Shown here: positions 49,441 to 63,000 of the stretch, one piece after another
Numbering within the stretch: position 1 is the first letter of the stretch
How the letters are laid out: each line of letters begins with the position of its first letter
Assembly: GCF_001649575.2 (NCBI RefSeq)
Contig: NC_051451.1
Span: 21,725,103-21,789,102, forward strand
Reading direction: 5' to 3'
DNA from: Kryptolebias marmoratus
Lineage: Eukaryota > Chordata > Actinopteri > Cyprinodontiformes > Rivulidae
Length of the DNA: 64,000 nucleotides
The notes under the pieces: generated by a model
Seen by the model: the letters and a program-made list of their open reading frames with translations, nothing else
The model's database searches: none
Told to the model about the DNA's origin: nothing
Program-made: the position numbers and the translations under genes

Positions 49441-52400
49441 GGTGCTCCCTATTCAGTGAATAACTTGCTGAATAGCGCCCTCTGCAGGTAAAAACAGCAA
49501 ACTAATATGACCACTAGATGGCGTCACAAACTCATTTATTTTAGTTGAAGAGGAACAAGAAAAAAACACGGAATTAGGATAATCTGAACCACATTGATAT
49601 TGTGTTATGTTGCTCGGGTTTTAAGCATAATTAACTTGGGATTCTTAAAAAAAAAGCATTGCTCTAGACAGCAAAAATGTGCAAAACATCAGCTCCTTTT
49701 AATATAATAAAACTTGCATTTCATGCACACCACAAATGTAAACAATTTCCAAGTATTAGCATTTCAGAGGAAGTTTATTTCCAGTTTCTTGCAACAATAA
49801 ATTAAAGACCTAATTAAAATATCTGCTCTTCCGTGCACTGTGGTGCCTCAGCAAATGAAAGTAATCCTTCCAAATTGTGTTATCTGTGTAAGCAAACAAA
49901 GCTATATGGGGATATAGATTGCTGTCACCCTTGGCTTAAATGTATAAAGATTGAAACATTGGTGAAATGTGGGTCGCCTCCAGAGGAAAATCTCCAGAAT
50001 CACAGAGGGGGATTTGAATTTTAAAAGTACTGAAACAAATTATATAAATCATAGGGAGACCTTGTATAGTTTGATTAGAAGAAGTTGTGGCATGCAGAGC
50101 TCTGATTAGTTAACACAAAAACATATATTCTTTGTTGGTTTTTCCCTGAACAGAAGATATAAAGAGCAACAGTAAAATAAACTATCATGAGGTGATAAAT
50201 TACCCATGATGGGAATTAGTAAACGTTTCATTCACACAATGTTGTCATTGTGAGGTTGAATTGCAGAGAGGAATGTATGTAAACCTGTGACCGTAAACCT
50301 CCATGTTTTTATATATTTAGTCCATACTTGACAACCTTTACCTCTGATGAGGAGAAGATAATATTTATTCATAGGCTGTGTTTTCATCACATCATAGTCT
50401 AGGTGAATTTCAGCAGGTTAAACTGAGCTGACAGAAACCACACCAGGCTCCCAGGATTTACTGTGAGGCAAAGGCTGTTAGTCTGAACTTTGTGCTTTCT
50501 TTTGTTAGCAACTCCCGACAATTTGTATGCAAGGGAGTTTGTAGATTTATAGGGTGTAAGAGGGTAGGGTGCAAATCCCAGAGGGGTCCAGTGGTTTTCT
50601 GTTAACACTGCCGCTCTGTGCTGCTTTGCATTGTGACAGTAGAATAACAAGCACAGCAAGATTTAAAGAGAGTGTTTTTGGTTTTTGTTGAGCAAGCTTG
50701 GTGGGCTCATGTTTTAAAGATTTTCTGTCAAGTTATGCTTCCAACCAAATGCTTGAATGCTTATGTACATAAAGAGTGGTACTTTAAATGCAGCTGTGCA
50801 GGTGGTACGCACTGTTTCCACTATATTCCTTGTGTGGTGTTGGAGTACAAAGAAGTGCTTTTACTGTTATCTCTTGCACACTGATCCTCCATGGCATGAC
50901 AACATTGTTTTAGACTGAATGGCCTTCATCAGTTATCTGGCACCAAATGAATGTACTGAGGGTGAGATCATTTTGCAAAAGACTTTTTGAAACACAAAGA
51001 CATAAGTGATGAGAAAAGAAGTATTGTAGTATTTTTTTCCTTGCTCTTATAACCCTTTTAAAGTAAAAACTTTACATCTTCCATGAATATCTTTGGTAAC
51101 ATCTCTCAGGTATTCAGGTGTCTTATTGGCTTATTTGTTGCAAGGGACAGTTCTGGGAGATATTTTGGTGTGTCTAACAGCTTTGTATATGATTTACATA
51201 ACTCTTATTCAAATGGGTTTTCTGTATTGAAATGCTCCTGCTTTGCTGTCTGTGGTCCAGGACTGAAGTAAAATCTAAGCACTTCATGAGGTAATTTTCT
51301 CTCTCAAACAGTCTAAGGCATGTTTTTACTTTTATTTTCACCTTGACGAATTCCTCCAGATCTGTTTCCTAAACATTTTATTCCTCAACTGAAGTTTAGA
51401 AATCTGTGAAGGAGGCCCTAGTTTTACTGAAAAGAGAATGAATGAACATTTGGAAAGACGATAATTCAGGTGTTCAGTAAAATAAACGAGAGCAGATTTT
51501 TCCCTTCTCCTAGTCTTCACTGTTACAACTAAACTATACCAAACAGAATATTTCTAAAATTGATTTGTAACTTTAAAAATGCCCCCTTAAAAATCAGTTA
51601 AGGCCCTTAACACCCCCCCCCCCCAGCAAACATGAAGAAGCAATAAGAAAGGGAACACTGCTTTTACTGTGTGCTGGCAGACTCTACAAGGTTATGCAAA
51701 TGAATGGAAGTCTCACTTTGTCTTCAGTGAGTGTTCCACTGGAATAATATGCTCAAAGTAGGCCCAAAGTAGAAAGACATAATGTTCTCTGAAGCCTCAA
51801 AATGGTCAATAAAAATCAACACAAGTAAAGAATTACCATGTACATTTAAACCACATTGTATCTAACCCATGTGTGGTCATGTTGGCAGGGTTAATGTCTC
51901 CCATGTGTTCTCCCTGTCCCAGTTGATACTTTTCTGATTGTGCGCCTGACAGTAATTACAGGGGTGGACTTGGTTCTCATCCGGGTGCATCAGACTACTG
52001 CCAAGCTGCTGTAGATCCCCACTTCAGCTGCTTGTGATTTTATTCTGCAGCAGGTATGGGTTTATATATTCAAACAACCATGTGACAACTTTAAACCACT
52101 GTGCTCCTCTTGTAAATATCTTAAAATTGGTTTAGGGAGGGGAAACTGTTTGACAGAATGAGCCCAAAGCTGCAGGCTGTAACTCCCTGTAAAAAGGTTT
52201 AAAGTGAAAAATTAATTCAACAGAGCTGCCTGGACACACGTTCTGTCTGTAACTTCCAGGTCAGCTTGTGTCAGTGGATTACTGGGGGTTCACACAGATT
52301 TGTGTTTTTAGTAGACCTCAAACACAGCTTGAACAAACCACACCAAGTAGAATCAGAAGGAGGACTATGTGGTGCAGTGACACGTTACACAAAACCACCA

Positions 52401-55400
52401 AAACCTTACAGTGACAGCTCCCCCTGCGTGCTTACATGCTTGCTCTGAAGAGATGCAGTCGTCTGTTTGATGTGTTTTGGAAGATTCCAAGTAAAACTCG
52501 TGGACCACAACAATGAAGTCGGATCTGTTTTGATGATGCACAGTGGCAGCAGTGCCCCCAACCACAGCATGGCCTGAAACACAAGCTGACTTGATGAGGG
52601 AATACAAGTCAACACATGTAGAATCACTTAGACCCATGGTTTCACCACTGGTTTTCAGGATCCCTCTAGTGGTACTCAGAGAAAACTTTGGTATAATTTT
52701 TTTACAAACTAATTAACAAGCTAATTAACCACCATATGCTGAACTATGATGTAAAGCTAAAAAGCAGATATAGCCAAAAAGTCACATGTTTTAAGCAAAT
52801 TATGATCATGGCTCAATTCAAAACAAAAGTGCAATAAAGAATATTTCAAGAACGCCAGTGGAAACTCTAGTGGATAATGGTGAACCGATGGACTAGTGGC
52901 TACTTAAATCTCTGAAGGACATGCTAGCAACAAAAGGTGCAAAACAGTGAGAATGTTTGATTTATATCATCTCAAATCTGTATTCAGTTATTGTTGGGCA
53001 GAAGAAAAATGACAGTGTATGTGAAGATGTTGTCCGCAATGAATGCATAGATCCATCACATGTTAAACTGCACCCTTCAACCACAGCTAGTTAGAGGGGT
53101 TTGCCCAGATTACTTGTCATTTATGAATATAAGCTTCTAAGTTTTTAATGGTGTTTTTATCACAATGATGGCTCTAGGAAAGCTAAGTACAATTATGAGG
53201 TTATACTTTTTAAAAAGTTTAAGACTCACTGAACTATAAACTCAATCTAATTTGGCTTTGGTGTTTGATTCAAAAACTTTACAACAGAGATTTACAGTTG
53301 AAAGGTTGATGATAGTTTTTTTTTCTGTCAAGCTCTGTAGCAAACACAAAGGTTGATGAATGGAAATCCTTTAAGCTTCATTCAACAGAAAAACCTCCAG
53401 CTGATAAAGTTTTGGTTAATCTCCCGGTGGTGTAAACTCAGTCTGTCTATGTTGCACCAATGCCCCACAGGGAGAGGAAAAATCAGGCTTTGTCGGTGTT
53501 CTTACTTAACAAGTTACAGTAAATCCTTTTCTCAATAATACAAATAGATCTCAAATACCTCTGTGATCCCGTGAGTCAGAGAATATGAGTGTATGTTTGT
53601 TCATCCCCACTCATCTGTCTTTATTCACACAGTAACCTGTGGTAGTGTGTTGATAAAACACACAAACATTTCATCACTATAAATAATCACTGACAAACTC
53701 CCACAGCCACTTTTTAATCTAATAACATTTACTTAATGTTTCATTATACTGAAATGCTTTGACAAATCCAAATGTAATAGCATTTCATTTTCTTAGCCTT
53801 ATTTGGGTTTTCACAGTCATTTACCAAACCTTTCAAGACCATCAGATTTTCCATGTTTTTCTGGGGAGCTACCCTGCAGAGCTACATAGGTTTGACACTA
53901 TTGGGCCCACATGTGATACAGTGCATCTATAGAAACTACTTGAGTAAGCCTTTTGTTTGTTGTGCATTTGTTCTCTGTTTTCAATCAGTAACACATGCAC
54001 CATCATGATAAATATGTGCTGCACACACAAAACTGTGACTCCAGGACCTCTGCACACCAGAGACATCACCGACTGGGAAATTCATGAACATAATAACAGT
54101 TTATCACTAAACTCAAGTGATAAAGCACAACAATGGGAATCAGTGGTGATGATGAACTGAAGCAGTCACAATAGAGTTCATTAGGGGACAAGAAATCATG
54201 TAGAGGGTAAACCTTTTATTTTGGGCTAAGCTAATTTTAGGGGATAAGGAGGGCAAGACAAACTGCTGAAGGGAAATGAGCCGGGTGACAAAAGTCAGGT
54301 CGAGCTTCAAGTTCAAAACTCTCTCTTCCTGTCAGAGTACAGAGACATAATCCTGTTGTTCTGGGAACAGGAAACAACCCAACACTTCTTGCCAATTCTA
54401 CACTTTTAATATGTACACGAGAATGAACTTTGTAGTGTTTAATCATCTGCTTGTTTAAAAAAGTGGGTTTTCATGTGACACAAATTGGTTCAGTTTGTCT
54501 TCCAAGATTTTTCTATTGCACAACTGACATACGGTATACTGAAAAACAACTGCAAAATGAAATCTCATATGGAGTATGTAGAACGTGTAAAAAAACCCAG
54601 CACTTGAAATGGTAAAACTGAGAATTCTTATTTGTTAGTTTGTTTTTTGTTTCAATAAACATTTGCTAATATTGAATTTGATCCTGACAAAAAAGTAAAA
54701 ACAGTACTCATGACAGATAAAAAGAGTTTAAACATATTATCTTTCTTTTATCTTTTTTCTATTATCTTTAATAAACATAATAAAGTCTTAAATAATTCAG
54801 AAAAAAATTTGTTCTTAATGTTGCTGAAAAAAGCCAGGCCTTAATATTACTTACTCAAACAGGCCAATCAAGCACCCTCACTCCAGACATCTGTGTGGTT
54901 TTGAAGGACCATTGAAACAGAAAGGCAGGAGAAAGAATCATTGATGCTGCAGACGGGATCTTTGGCCTTACTTTAAGTTTATAGACATGCTCTACTCACG
55001 AAACTGTAGCAAACAGATGTCAAGGACACATACTACCCAGCTCACTTTCTGCTCAGGCATAAAAACTCAGAGACGTTTCAGACTGTATTATTATTCAGAA
55101 ACAAACCTTCATTTCAACACAGAGTGATGGCAAAGGACATAATAGGTTGAAAAAAGTCTTCTACACTATTGCAAACACATTGTTTTCTTTCTATTGCAGT
55201 TTTAAAAATTTACGTCCATCATTGTTTACTTTATGAGCTTTTCGCCAAACTTCGTGGGCACCCATTCTGCCTGTGCTTGGCAAATACAGTTTCTTACATG
55301 CATAGTGTTAAGAAGGGTAATCAGGTGCTCATTTCAAAAGTCAAAAGCAGTTCTTGTATAAGGGGACATTAGTGAACATGGCATAGATAACTCATACGTC

Positions 55401-58400
55401 ATGCACAATATCACTTAGGCACATACATTCAGGCTTTGGTGCAACATTAACTGCCATCCAAGTGGTATTTTAAAGGGCAAGTCTTATGTCAACAAAACAT
55501 GCTAATCTACATTCTGCACATATTCCAACAGCATGACTTTAAAGTAAAAATGAGGTTCAGAACTAAACTTGTGAGTCTACATTGCAGTACTTTCACCCAT
55601 TTAAAGTTTGTGGCAGTAATAATAATACAGTGCAGGCGAACCCAAAGCTATTGAGCAATTAAATCTAAAAGAGGAAAAACATTTTGATTTCACAACTTTT
55701 AATAACTGGTCTTCTTTGCTGCCAAACACTAGCAGTATATTGTTAAAACATGTTGCAGCCCAGTACACCAAATCCCTTCTTAACACTTACTACTTTATAC
55801 AAAAGTAATCATTAGTATATTTTTGACACACTAATTATTTATTATTTTTAATTAAATCTAGAGTTTCAGTGAGTTTTGAGTTATTGAGTCTCCGTTTTAT
55901 TTACATTGCTTTTGTTGGGTACTTGACATTAGGAATATCAGATATCTCAATCGTCTCAACTGATGTGGTATTTTAATTATATTGAGCAATTGTGGGATGG
56001 ATTGCAGGCGCAAGCAGTATTTATGTTCAAAAGTGCTCCACAAATATGAGACAGAGAAATCCAGATCTCTGAGGAAATTAGCCTCCAGGGAGCTCTTTGT
56101 CTGTACTCACTGTGTCTGCCTGTCCTTCTCCGTTGTCCAGCTGATTTACTACAGGTGAATGACATGTTGTTGGGATGATATGGTGCTCGGTGTAGCTCTT
56201 AGTATGACAGAGTTTAGAGTGGCTGATTTACTCCAGGAAAGGCCAACATGGCACTTCTCAGCCAAGGTGTTAGAACCAAGACCCCATCTGGGAGTCATAA
56301 ATTAGCCAAAAGCTTTGTTAGCCACTCACTTTTGTGTCCTTTCTCTTTGGCCATACTTACCCTTTATCCTCACTAACTTGGCCCCTGTCCTCACTCAGCA
56401 TGATTGGAAACACCCAATGCAGAGCAGCCAGGAGCACACAAAGTCTTTAGCTGGCCTTGGACTGAAAAGCGAAGAAACCTAATTGTGTGATTGCTGATTC
56501 AGCTTTCCTGTTTTCCTGTTTGTTGTTTCTTCTGTACATTTTTTGCAATCAAACTACTTTTGCATGTTTTGTGTTATTTAAAACCATTTTTTTGATTTCA
56601 GCTTCTGTTCTGCTTGTCTTAGATTCTTTTCTTTTGGTTTTAACTTTACCGTCTAGCTCAGTATTCAGCATTCATGCATAATTTTTTTTCTAGTTACTAA
56701 TACTTTTACTGTTGTATTCAGTTATGCCCAGTTGCAGACATCTGCAAAATTATTGATAAGCACATAACTTCTTTTTACAGCATGGCTTTTGAATAACTTG
56801 ATGTTGAAAGATGACTTAGGTATCAAAATCCATGTACAAGATTATCTAATTTCAGAAATGCACCAAATTAAACATGCTGATGTCTTCTGAGACTCTATTT
56901 TTGTTACAGTGAAACTTTTTTTTAAAACTCTGTTTTAATGTAAGAAGAGTTAAGTATTCCCAGCTGCATAAAGATGTCATATGTAAGAGTCCATGATGAA
57001 TCTGGTAAAACAACCTAATACATTAGAGAAATGTATATCCAGTGCTACATCAAATCCTTTTTATAGGATGTCAAATTCAAGGTCAGTGGTAACATATGTG
57101 GGGTGATAATGAGTATTCTTTGTCAGTGTCTTTTAAAGTATTTTCCCTGCCAGTACATTCTGGTTTCTAGACTTTAAACAGAAACTTGGCAAACTTACTA
57201 AACATCAGGCACTGATTACGAATGTATCATGTGTCCCATCATTGTATAAAAAGTACACTGAATTAGTTGGACAAGCAGAAAATCTACTGTGCAAAGCTTA
57301 AGAGGATCTGAGGTTGTGGCCATCGTGTGACCCCCCCCCCCCCCCCCTCCCACTCATCGCTGAGTTTGATGCAACTGAACACTTCTTTCCAGGAGTGCAC
57401 TGGACTGAAGCGCAGGAGATTTATACATATGCATGAGAGACTCTTGTAGATAAATGAGGAGCACTGGTGGGAAAGTGAAAGTCAGACTCTGGAATAGATA
57501 AAGTGCCCTGTCTGGGAGCCAAAAGTCTATAAAAACTGCTGCGCAACCCAATCTGATAACTCCGTTGATTGAAAGAGTTGACAAAAGAGTCACGTTGGAG
57601 AAAAAAAAAACAACAACTTTTTTTCAAACAAGCATGCAAAAATCAGATCATTAAAAAAATAATAAATATAGAAATGTGAATTGAAGGCATCTTTCCTCTA
57701 TTTCATTGTGTTTTTGTGCATCCTGTGTCCTCCACCACATCCTCTGTGCCACCAGTTGAGACTTTAATACAAACAAGAGAACCAGTCATGGAAAATCCAT
57801 CTCTGTCTGCTGCCAACCATGTTCCTTTCCTTTCTTACCCACAACTCTCTTTCCTTCCTGACAGTTGTCACTTAGTTCTGTTGGTTTCCTTTATCATGAG
57901 GCTGTTAATTAATTTTTCACTAGGTAAACACATGCAGAACCACTTTTCGTCAGCCCAAACTTAGATTTTGGGGTTGTTCCCTTTTTGTATAAACTTAATG
58001 ATGGCTTTTTCGTTCTGTAAAAGGTTTTGTATAAGTTTCTGTGTATTTTGTGTTGCAGAACTGGTGTCTCACTTATCACGATACTCTTGCAAAAGGGAGT
58101 TTAAATCTCAAGAGTTGTCTTGATAAAATGAAGGTTAAATAGCAAAGCATGTGGTAGATTTTGCAACTTTTTCTTATAGTCTTCACTGTAGCAATAAATT
58201 CAGTGCATGACTGTTCAAACTGTTATGTCAAGTTCAACAAAAAGGCTTCTACAAGCAGTTTTGAAGAGGTTAAAGGCTCAAAACCCAGCAATTTGGAAAA
58301 GAACCTCATGGAATATCAGACTTTGGTTGTCCCTGTGGGCTCATTGTGGTCTTTTGATATAACTTGAACAAGAAAACAATGAACAAAGCTGGCAAAAGGC

Positions 58401-59400
58401 CACATTGTCACTTAAATTGATTACCCTTTTTGTTGACATAAGTCTGATGAGGTCATTTCCTGTTTCAGTGTAAGAGGAGTCCCAGACCAGTGTTTTTGAA
58501 ATAGATGTATAACAAATTATTATCATTTGCCCTCTGCTAAGTTTGAGTCTGTTTTTTAGTTGTGTTTTGTCATCCTGATGATCTTTATTAAAAGTTTTGC
58601 AAGGTTTGAACTTTCTTTTGTCAGACCTTATGACTCCAGTACCCTTCCATTATTTGCTTGTAATCTGTTTAGAGTCAAGTGCCTAAGGTCTTGCCATTTT
58701 ATTATGACTTTTCAGCAAAAGCTGTTGTTTCTCTGGCTTTGGGACATTTCTTAATTGTTCAAAATGAGTGTTTTTTTCCTCACTATGTAATATCCCAAGG
58801 GGAGCAATGATCCTGGTTAATGGGGGTCTTGTTATCTTGCCACATGTTTGTCTGCTAATACTAAGATATGCAGGGGAATTCCTGTAAAGACAATGATTCA
58901 TGTTGTGAGGCAAAATGGGAAAACCGGGACTATCAGAAAAGTGTAACACATCTTTATACAGTAATATAAAGTAATTCTTGGAAAAAGATGGCCACAACTC
59001 TGCTGTGTGTAAACACTGTGTAAGCTGATCACATTCCTATAGACGGTGAACTCATGACTGCTAAGATTTATTAACAAATAGTTCTTATTTTAGTAAAAAT
59101 ATTTTTAATATTTATGATTTTTTTGTCAGTTCAGATGGAAATACTGTGAACTGGATGTATACTATTCTGTAACTGTTGTAGTTATTGGCTAATGTAGCTG
59201 GAAAATTGCAACCTTGGGAACAATAAAAAGAGGAAATGTTCTGGTATATTACACTTTGTATTGTCAGCATTTTTCATTCCAAATGAATGATCTAATGTCA
59301 TTTAAATGCTCTCTTGGTATTTAATGAGAATGCAGACAAAAAAAAAGAAGAACAGGCCTATAATTCTTCGAATGAGACAACCAAAACTATTTTAGAACTA
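49441..59400. other. Gene-poor region downstream of the ercc6 promoter, part 1
   Basis: Ten kilobases of AT-rich DNA without a supportable gene. It contains a 12-C run at 51613-51624 and a 17-C run at 57331-57347. Open frames stay below about 90 codons, lack family resemblance and have no coherent splice context. Mammals have CHAT and SLC18A3 beyond ERCC6. I compared translated fragments with choline acetyltransferase and the vesicular acetylcholine transporter from memory and saw neither. Confidence 0.6.
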
Positions 59401-59419
59401 CAAGCACTCAGAGAGCTCA

Positions 59420-59590
59420 AATCTGAAACAACGCCACAGGGTCATTAAAAGATTGTAGAACTGGATCACCACCAAAATGTAATCATTTCTTTTTGTGATT
59501 ATCCCAACATTTCCTGAAAATTTCATCAAAATGTGTTCATTAATTTTGAAATAATCTTGCAAACAGACAGATAAACACAACCTCATTGTT
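59420..59590. repeat. Interspersed repeat copy B, related tail
   Basis: The segment reads GGATCACCACCAAAATGTAATC, then CAACATTTCCTGAAAATTTCATC, then ATCTTGCAAACAGACAGATAAAC. This is the tail of a common fish repeat and resembles the tails of the copies at 44801-45040 and 59767-60010. It is truncated and diverged. Confidence 0.65.
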
Positions 59591-59766
59591 TGTCACCGCC
59601 TGAAGTCTCAACTTTCTATGAGTTTTTTTATGTATTAGTCTTGATATAGATCATCAACATTTACTGGAGAAATGTATATCACCCACAGGTTGCATGTCAA
59701 AATGTTTAACAAAGATCTGGGATGATTTGTTATCAATTGAAGAAAGCGCTAGAGAGGACTCTCAAA

Positions 59767-60010
59767 TACTACTACACCAAATTTTAACTCAATATATGTA
59801 AAATCGACTTAGTTATAGCTAATTTAGTGTTTTGTTACAGTAGTTTGATTAGCTGTGGTAGTCATTTTAAATTGGGCTGACTCCAAATGTGAATCAGTTA
59901 AAGATGTATGTCCAATGATTACTTTCTGAGAGTTTTATTAAAATCTGTTCAGTGGTTTGTGAGATATTTGGTTAATGGACAAACAAACACACGCACATAT
60001 AGACAGAGGT
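59767..60010. repeat. Interspersed repeat copy C
   Basis: Same family and orientation as the copy at 44801-45040, by eye well above half identical across about 240 bp. It ends in ACAAACAAACACACGC. No target duplication can be seen reliably. Confidence 0.75.
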
Positions 60011-63000
60011 AAATGCAAAACTGCCTGTCTTTCATGGAGATGGGCTTAAATCTAAACCTTACTTAAAGCATCTAAAAAAAATCTGTTCATTGTTCATTGT
60101 CTCTTTTTAATAATAGACACAAGATGGAAAAAGTTGTGAAGAAAAGGCATACTGGTTGCTTATTTTTCTTTGTCTTTTGAGCCAAACATAATAATGGTAT
60201 CAATATCTACAACTATTTTTTTACACAGGGGATGATAAAAAGACCCATAAAGACCTGCTCTTGTTTCTCTTGTCTTTATTTCTAGAGGACATAATTCCAG
60301 TTTATGACATAACTTTCAAACAGTTTGAAATGAAACACTAATGAAACACAAATTATTGAGCAACCACACAAGAAAAAAAGGGGGAACTATTCCAGAAAGT
60401 CAGTGCTTGCAGAGAAAATAAAACTGTATTTATTATTTCTACTTGATCTGTTTTACTCACAGTTGTAATGCATCAACACAGCTGTGTGAGGTCTCACCTG
60501 CCTGTCAGCTCTCATAGCTGACATTGTATTTGACAGAAAATTACAAGTAAAAAGCAGCTGATTTAACATCACAGGCAACTGTTGTTTGGTTGCAAAACAT
60601 TTATAGTAAAACCATCCCTTTAGAGAAATGAATTACAGATGATTATTTTACTTGTCTAGTGTGATGTAATACATCCTTCTTGTTCCATTTATCACCTATA
60701 ATTATATTAGTGCAATTTATTTTTCTGAGTTTCAGCATGTTCTCATTTCTTCACATACTTGGCACACATGTTCATCCTGTTATCCAACCCTCAGATTTTT
60801 CTGCTCACCTCCATTCCTCAAAAGAAGCGCTGCTGTTCTCGCTGATTGATGTCCATTGAGAAACCCCTTTCTAAACCAATTTTCTGAGAGGAAAAGCACT
60901 GATGCTGATTAGGCAACAAGCTAATCCCCCCCCCCGAAACTCAGTACTGATATATCAACCGTTTTGGACAATTCTTTTGGTACATAAAGATTTTTTTATT
61001 ACAAAAGATGGTAAAAAGATGTAATAACAGTAGGGGAGAGAGTTATTTTTACCGTCTTACTGTTGTGATTAGATGGGAGTAAAACTATAAACTTGCTGTT
61101 TTTCCAAATATCAATATGTCGCAATATTAAGAATAAAAAGACTTATAATTCAGAACCTGGCTCATTTTCATGTATCAATCCTTGTAGTTTTAACGCTGCT
61201 AGTCATGATATATATGTGTGTGTATGTTTGGGGGATGGGGGTGAGGTGTGTGTGGGGGGTCCCAGATGGAAGTTTAAAAAAATGCACAGGTTACAGCTGA
61301 CAGCCTGGAAACAGCCTGACACATAACCCTGGTGTACAAGGCAAAGGTAGGTTTATTTTTGCCAGCCATATCCAGCTGTTTCCCTCTGATTTCCGCTCAG
61401 CCAGCATTCTATATTTATATGGCATCAGTTTTCCTTTTAGGTACCTCTTTACCTTTATAAAAAATTTAAAAAAAACAACATTAAAAAACTTAGAAATCCA
61501 CTTACTAACTGAGCTCTAAAAACTCTATTAACCATAAATGAATAGTTGCAGAGCATTAGATAAAAAGAGGCAAAAATTTATGTGTTTTCTTAATTCTTAA
61601 TGTTTACACTTGACATTTAAAACTAGCTAGGTTTTAAATATCCAGCATTTGTCAGATTAATGAGTCAAATGACAAACAGTGAAATTAAGCAAACCAAGCA
61701 ACCAGCAAAATATTAAATTTATCAAAATAAATAAGTATTGCATACTATTAATAAGAGTAAACAGTTGTCAGTTGCCTGAGATGTGGGGGATTTTTCACAC
61801 TTGTTTTCTTGTGACTTGTTGTTGACCCAGCTGGGGTCGGTCGAGTTCTTCTAGTGGACACAACCTCTAATTTGCCCTGCTGTTATCCACCAACAGTCGC
61901 TAAAACCTCTTAAGCCCTCTTTATTATCCTTAACACTTATTGAAGGTCACACTCTACTTTCCTGTGCTCGTCTCTGTACCCCCCTCTCTGCCATCTCCCT
62001 CCTGCTTCCTCATCGTCTCAACCCTATTTATACATTAATATATGTATCTTTTTGTTAAAATGCACGAGTACTCTCTATGTTTTAAGAGCCCCTATGAGAG
62101 GTTAAAGGTCAGCTGTGTTTTGTAGCGCTCCCATTACCAATTCCCCCAAAGCCTATGGGCCCCTTGAGACTAAATATTCAAACATCCTTTCTAATGTAGG
62201 CAGTTTGTATCAGCCTCAAGGTTCAAGTGGTATGTTTGTATACTTTTTGAACAAGCCTCCTAAAACAAAATACAGTAAAAGTTGTATTGTAGATTTAAAA
62301 TTAGTTACTTTTTGTGTGTTTTAGGTTTTATGAACACCCAAAATGTCACAATAAATAGTAACTCTGCCATTATTACCTTCATTAGGCAGGTTCTAATGTT
62401 GCTTTGTTAACAGGGCTACTTTAAAGTTAACAGATAGTGGTTGCCCTTTTAAACAGTTTGTGTTTATTTGTATCTTATATTCTTTCATTCAGTTTTGGTT
62501 TTGTGTTGTATTCAGCGTGTTCCAGCTTTCCATCCTTTGAACTGGTGAACTGAGTCACTCTGCTTGTATGAGCTGTCAGCGTATCAAACAAATCTAATTT
62601 AGTCTACATTAGACTCTGTGCTTCATATACCAGATTATTTAGATTTTTTGTTTTTTTAAAAAATGTTGATTTGGGTTGACAAACTGTAAATCTTTAAAAC
62701 AAAACAAACTCGCTTGTATGTTGAGGAAGCAGATGAAACAGAACCGATCTCCACAGTTACCAGTATGACCTACAGTTGTTGTTGTTGTTTGACGTGGGTT
62801 TAGCCTGGTTGTCTTTATGTCACCACCCTTTGTGTTTTGCTGTTTTAGCATCAGCCCAGTGGAACTAACCAGTGTCTACCGGTGATGTTTTATTGGATTA
62901 TGATGCTCAGTAGCAAAAGGTCCTCCGGTGATTCCTTCAGATTTGGATTATGTTGAAAGATAATAGCCTCTGTCAGTAGAAGACAAATAAACATGGATTC

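Noticed and set aside
57716..57964. 82-codon plus-strand ORF starting MHPVSSTTSS
   Set aside because: No family resemblance, and the frame ends in hydrophobic noise typical of AT-rich DNA; no acceptor or donor of quality at its borders.
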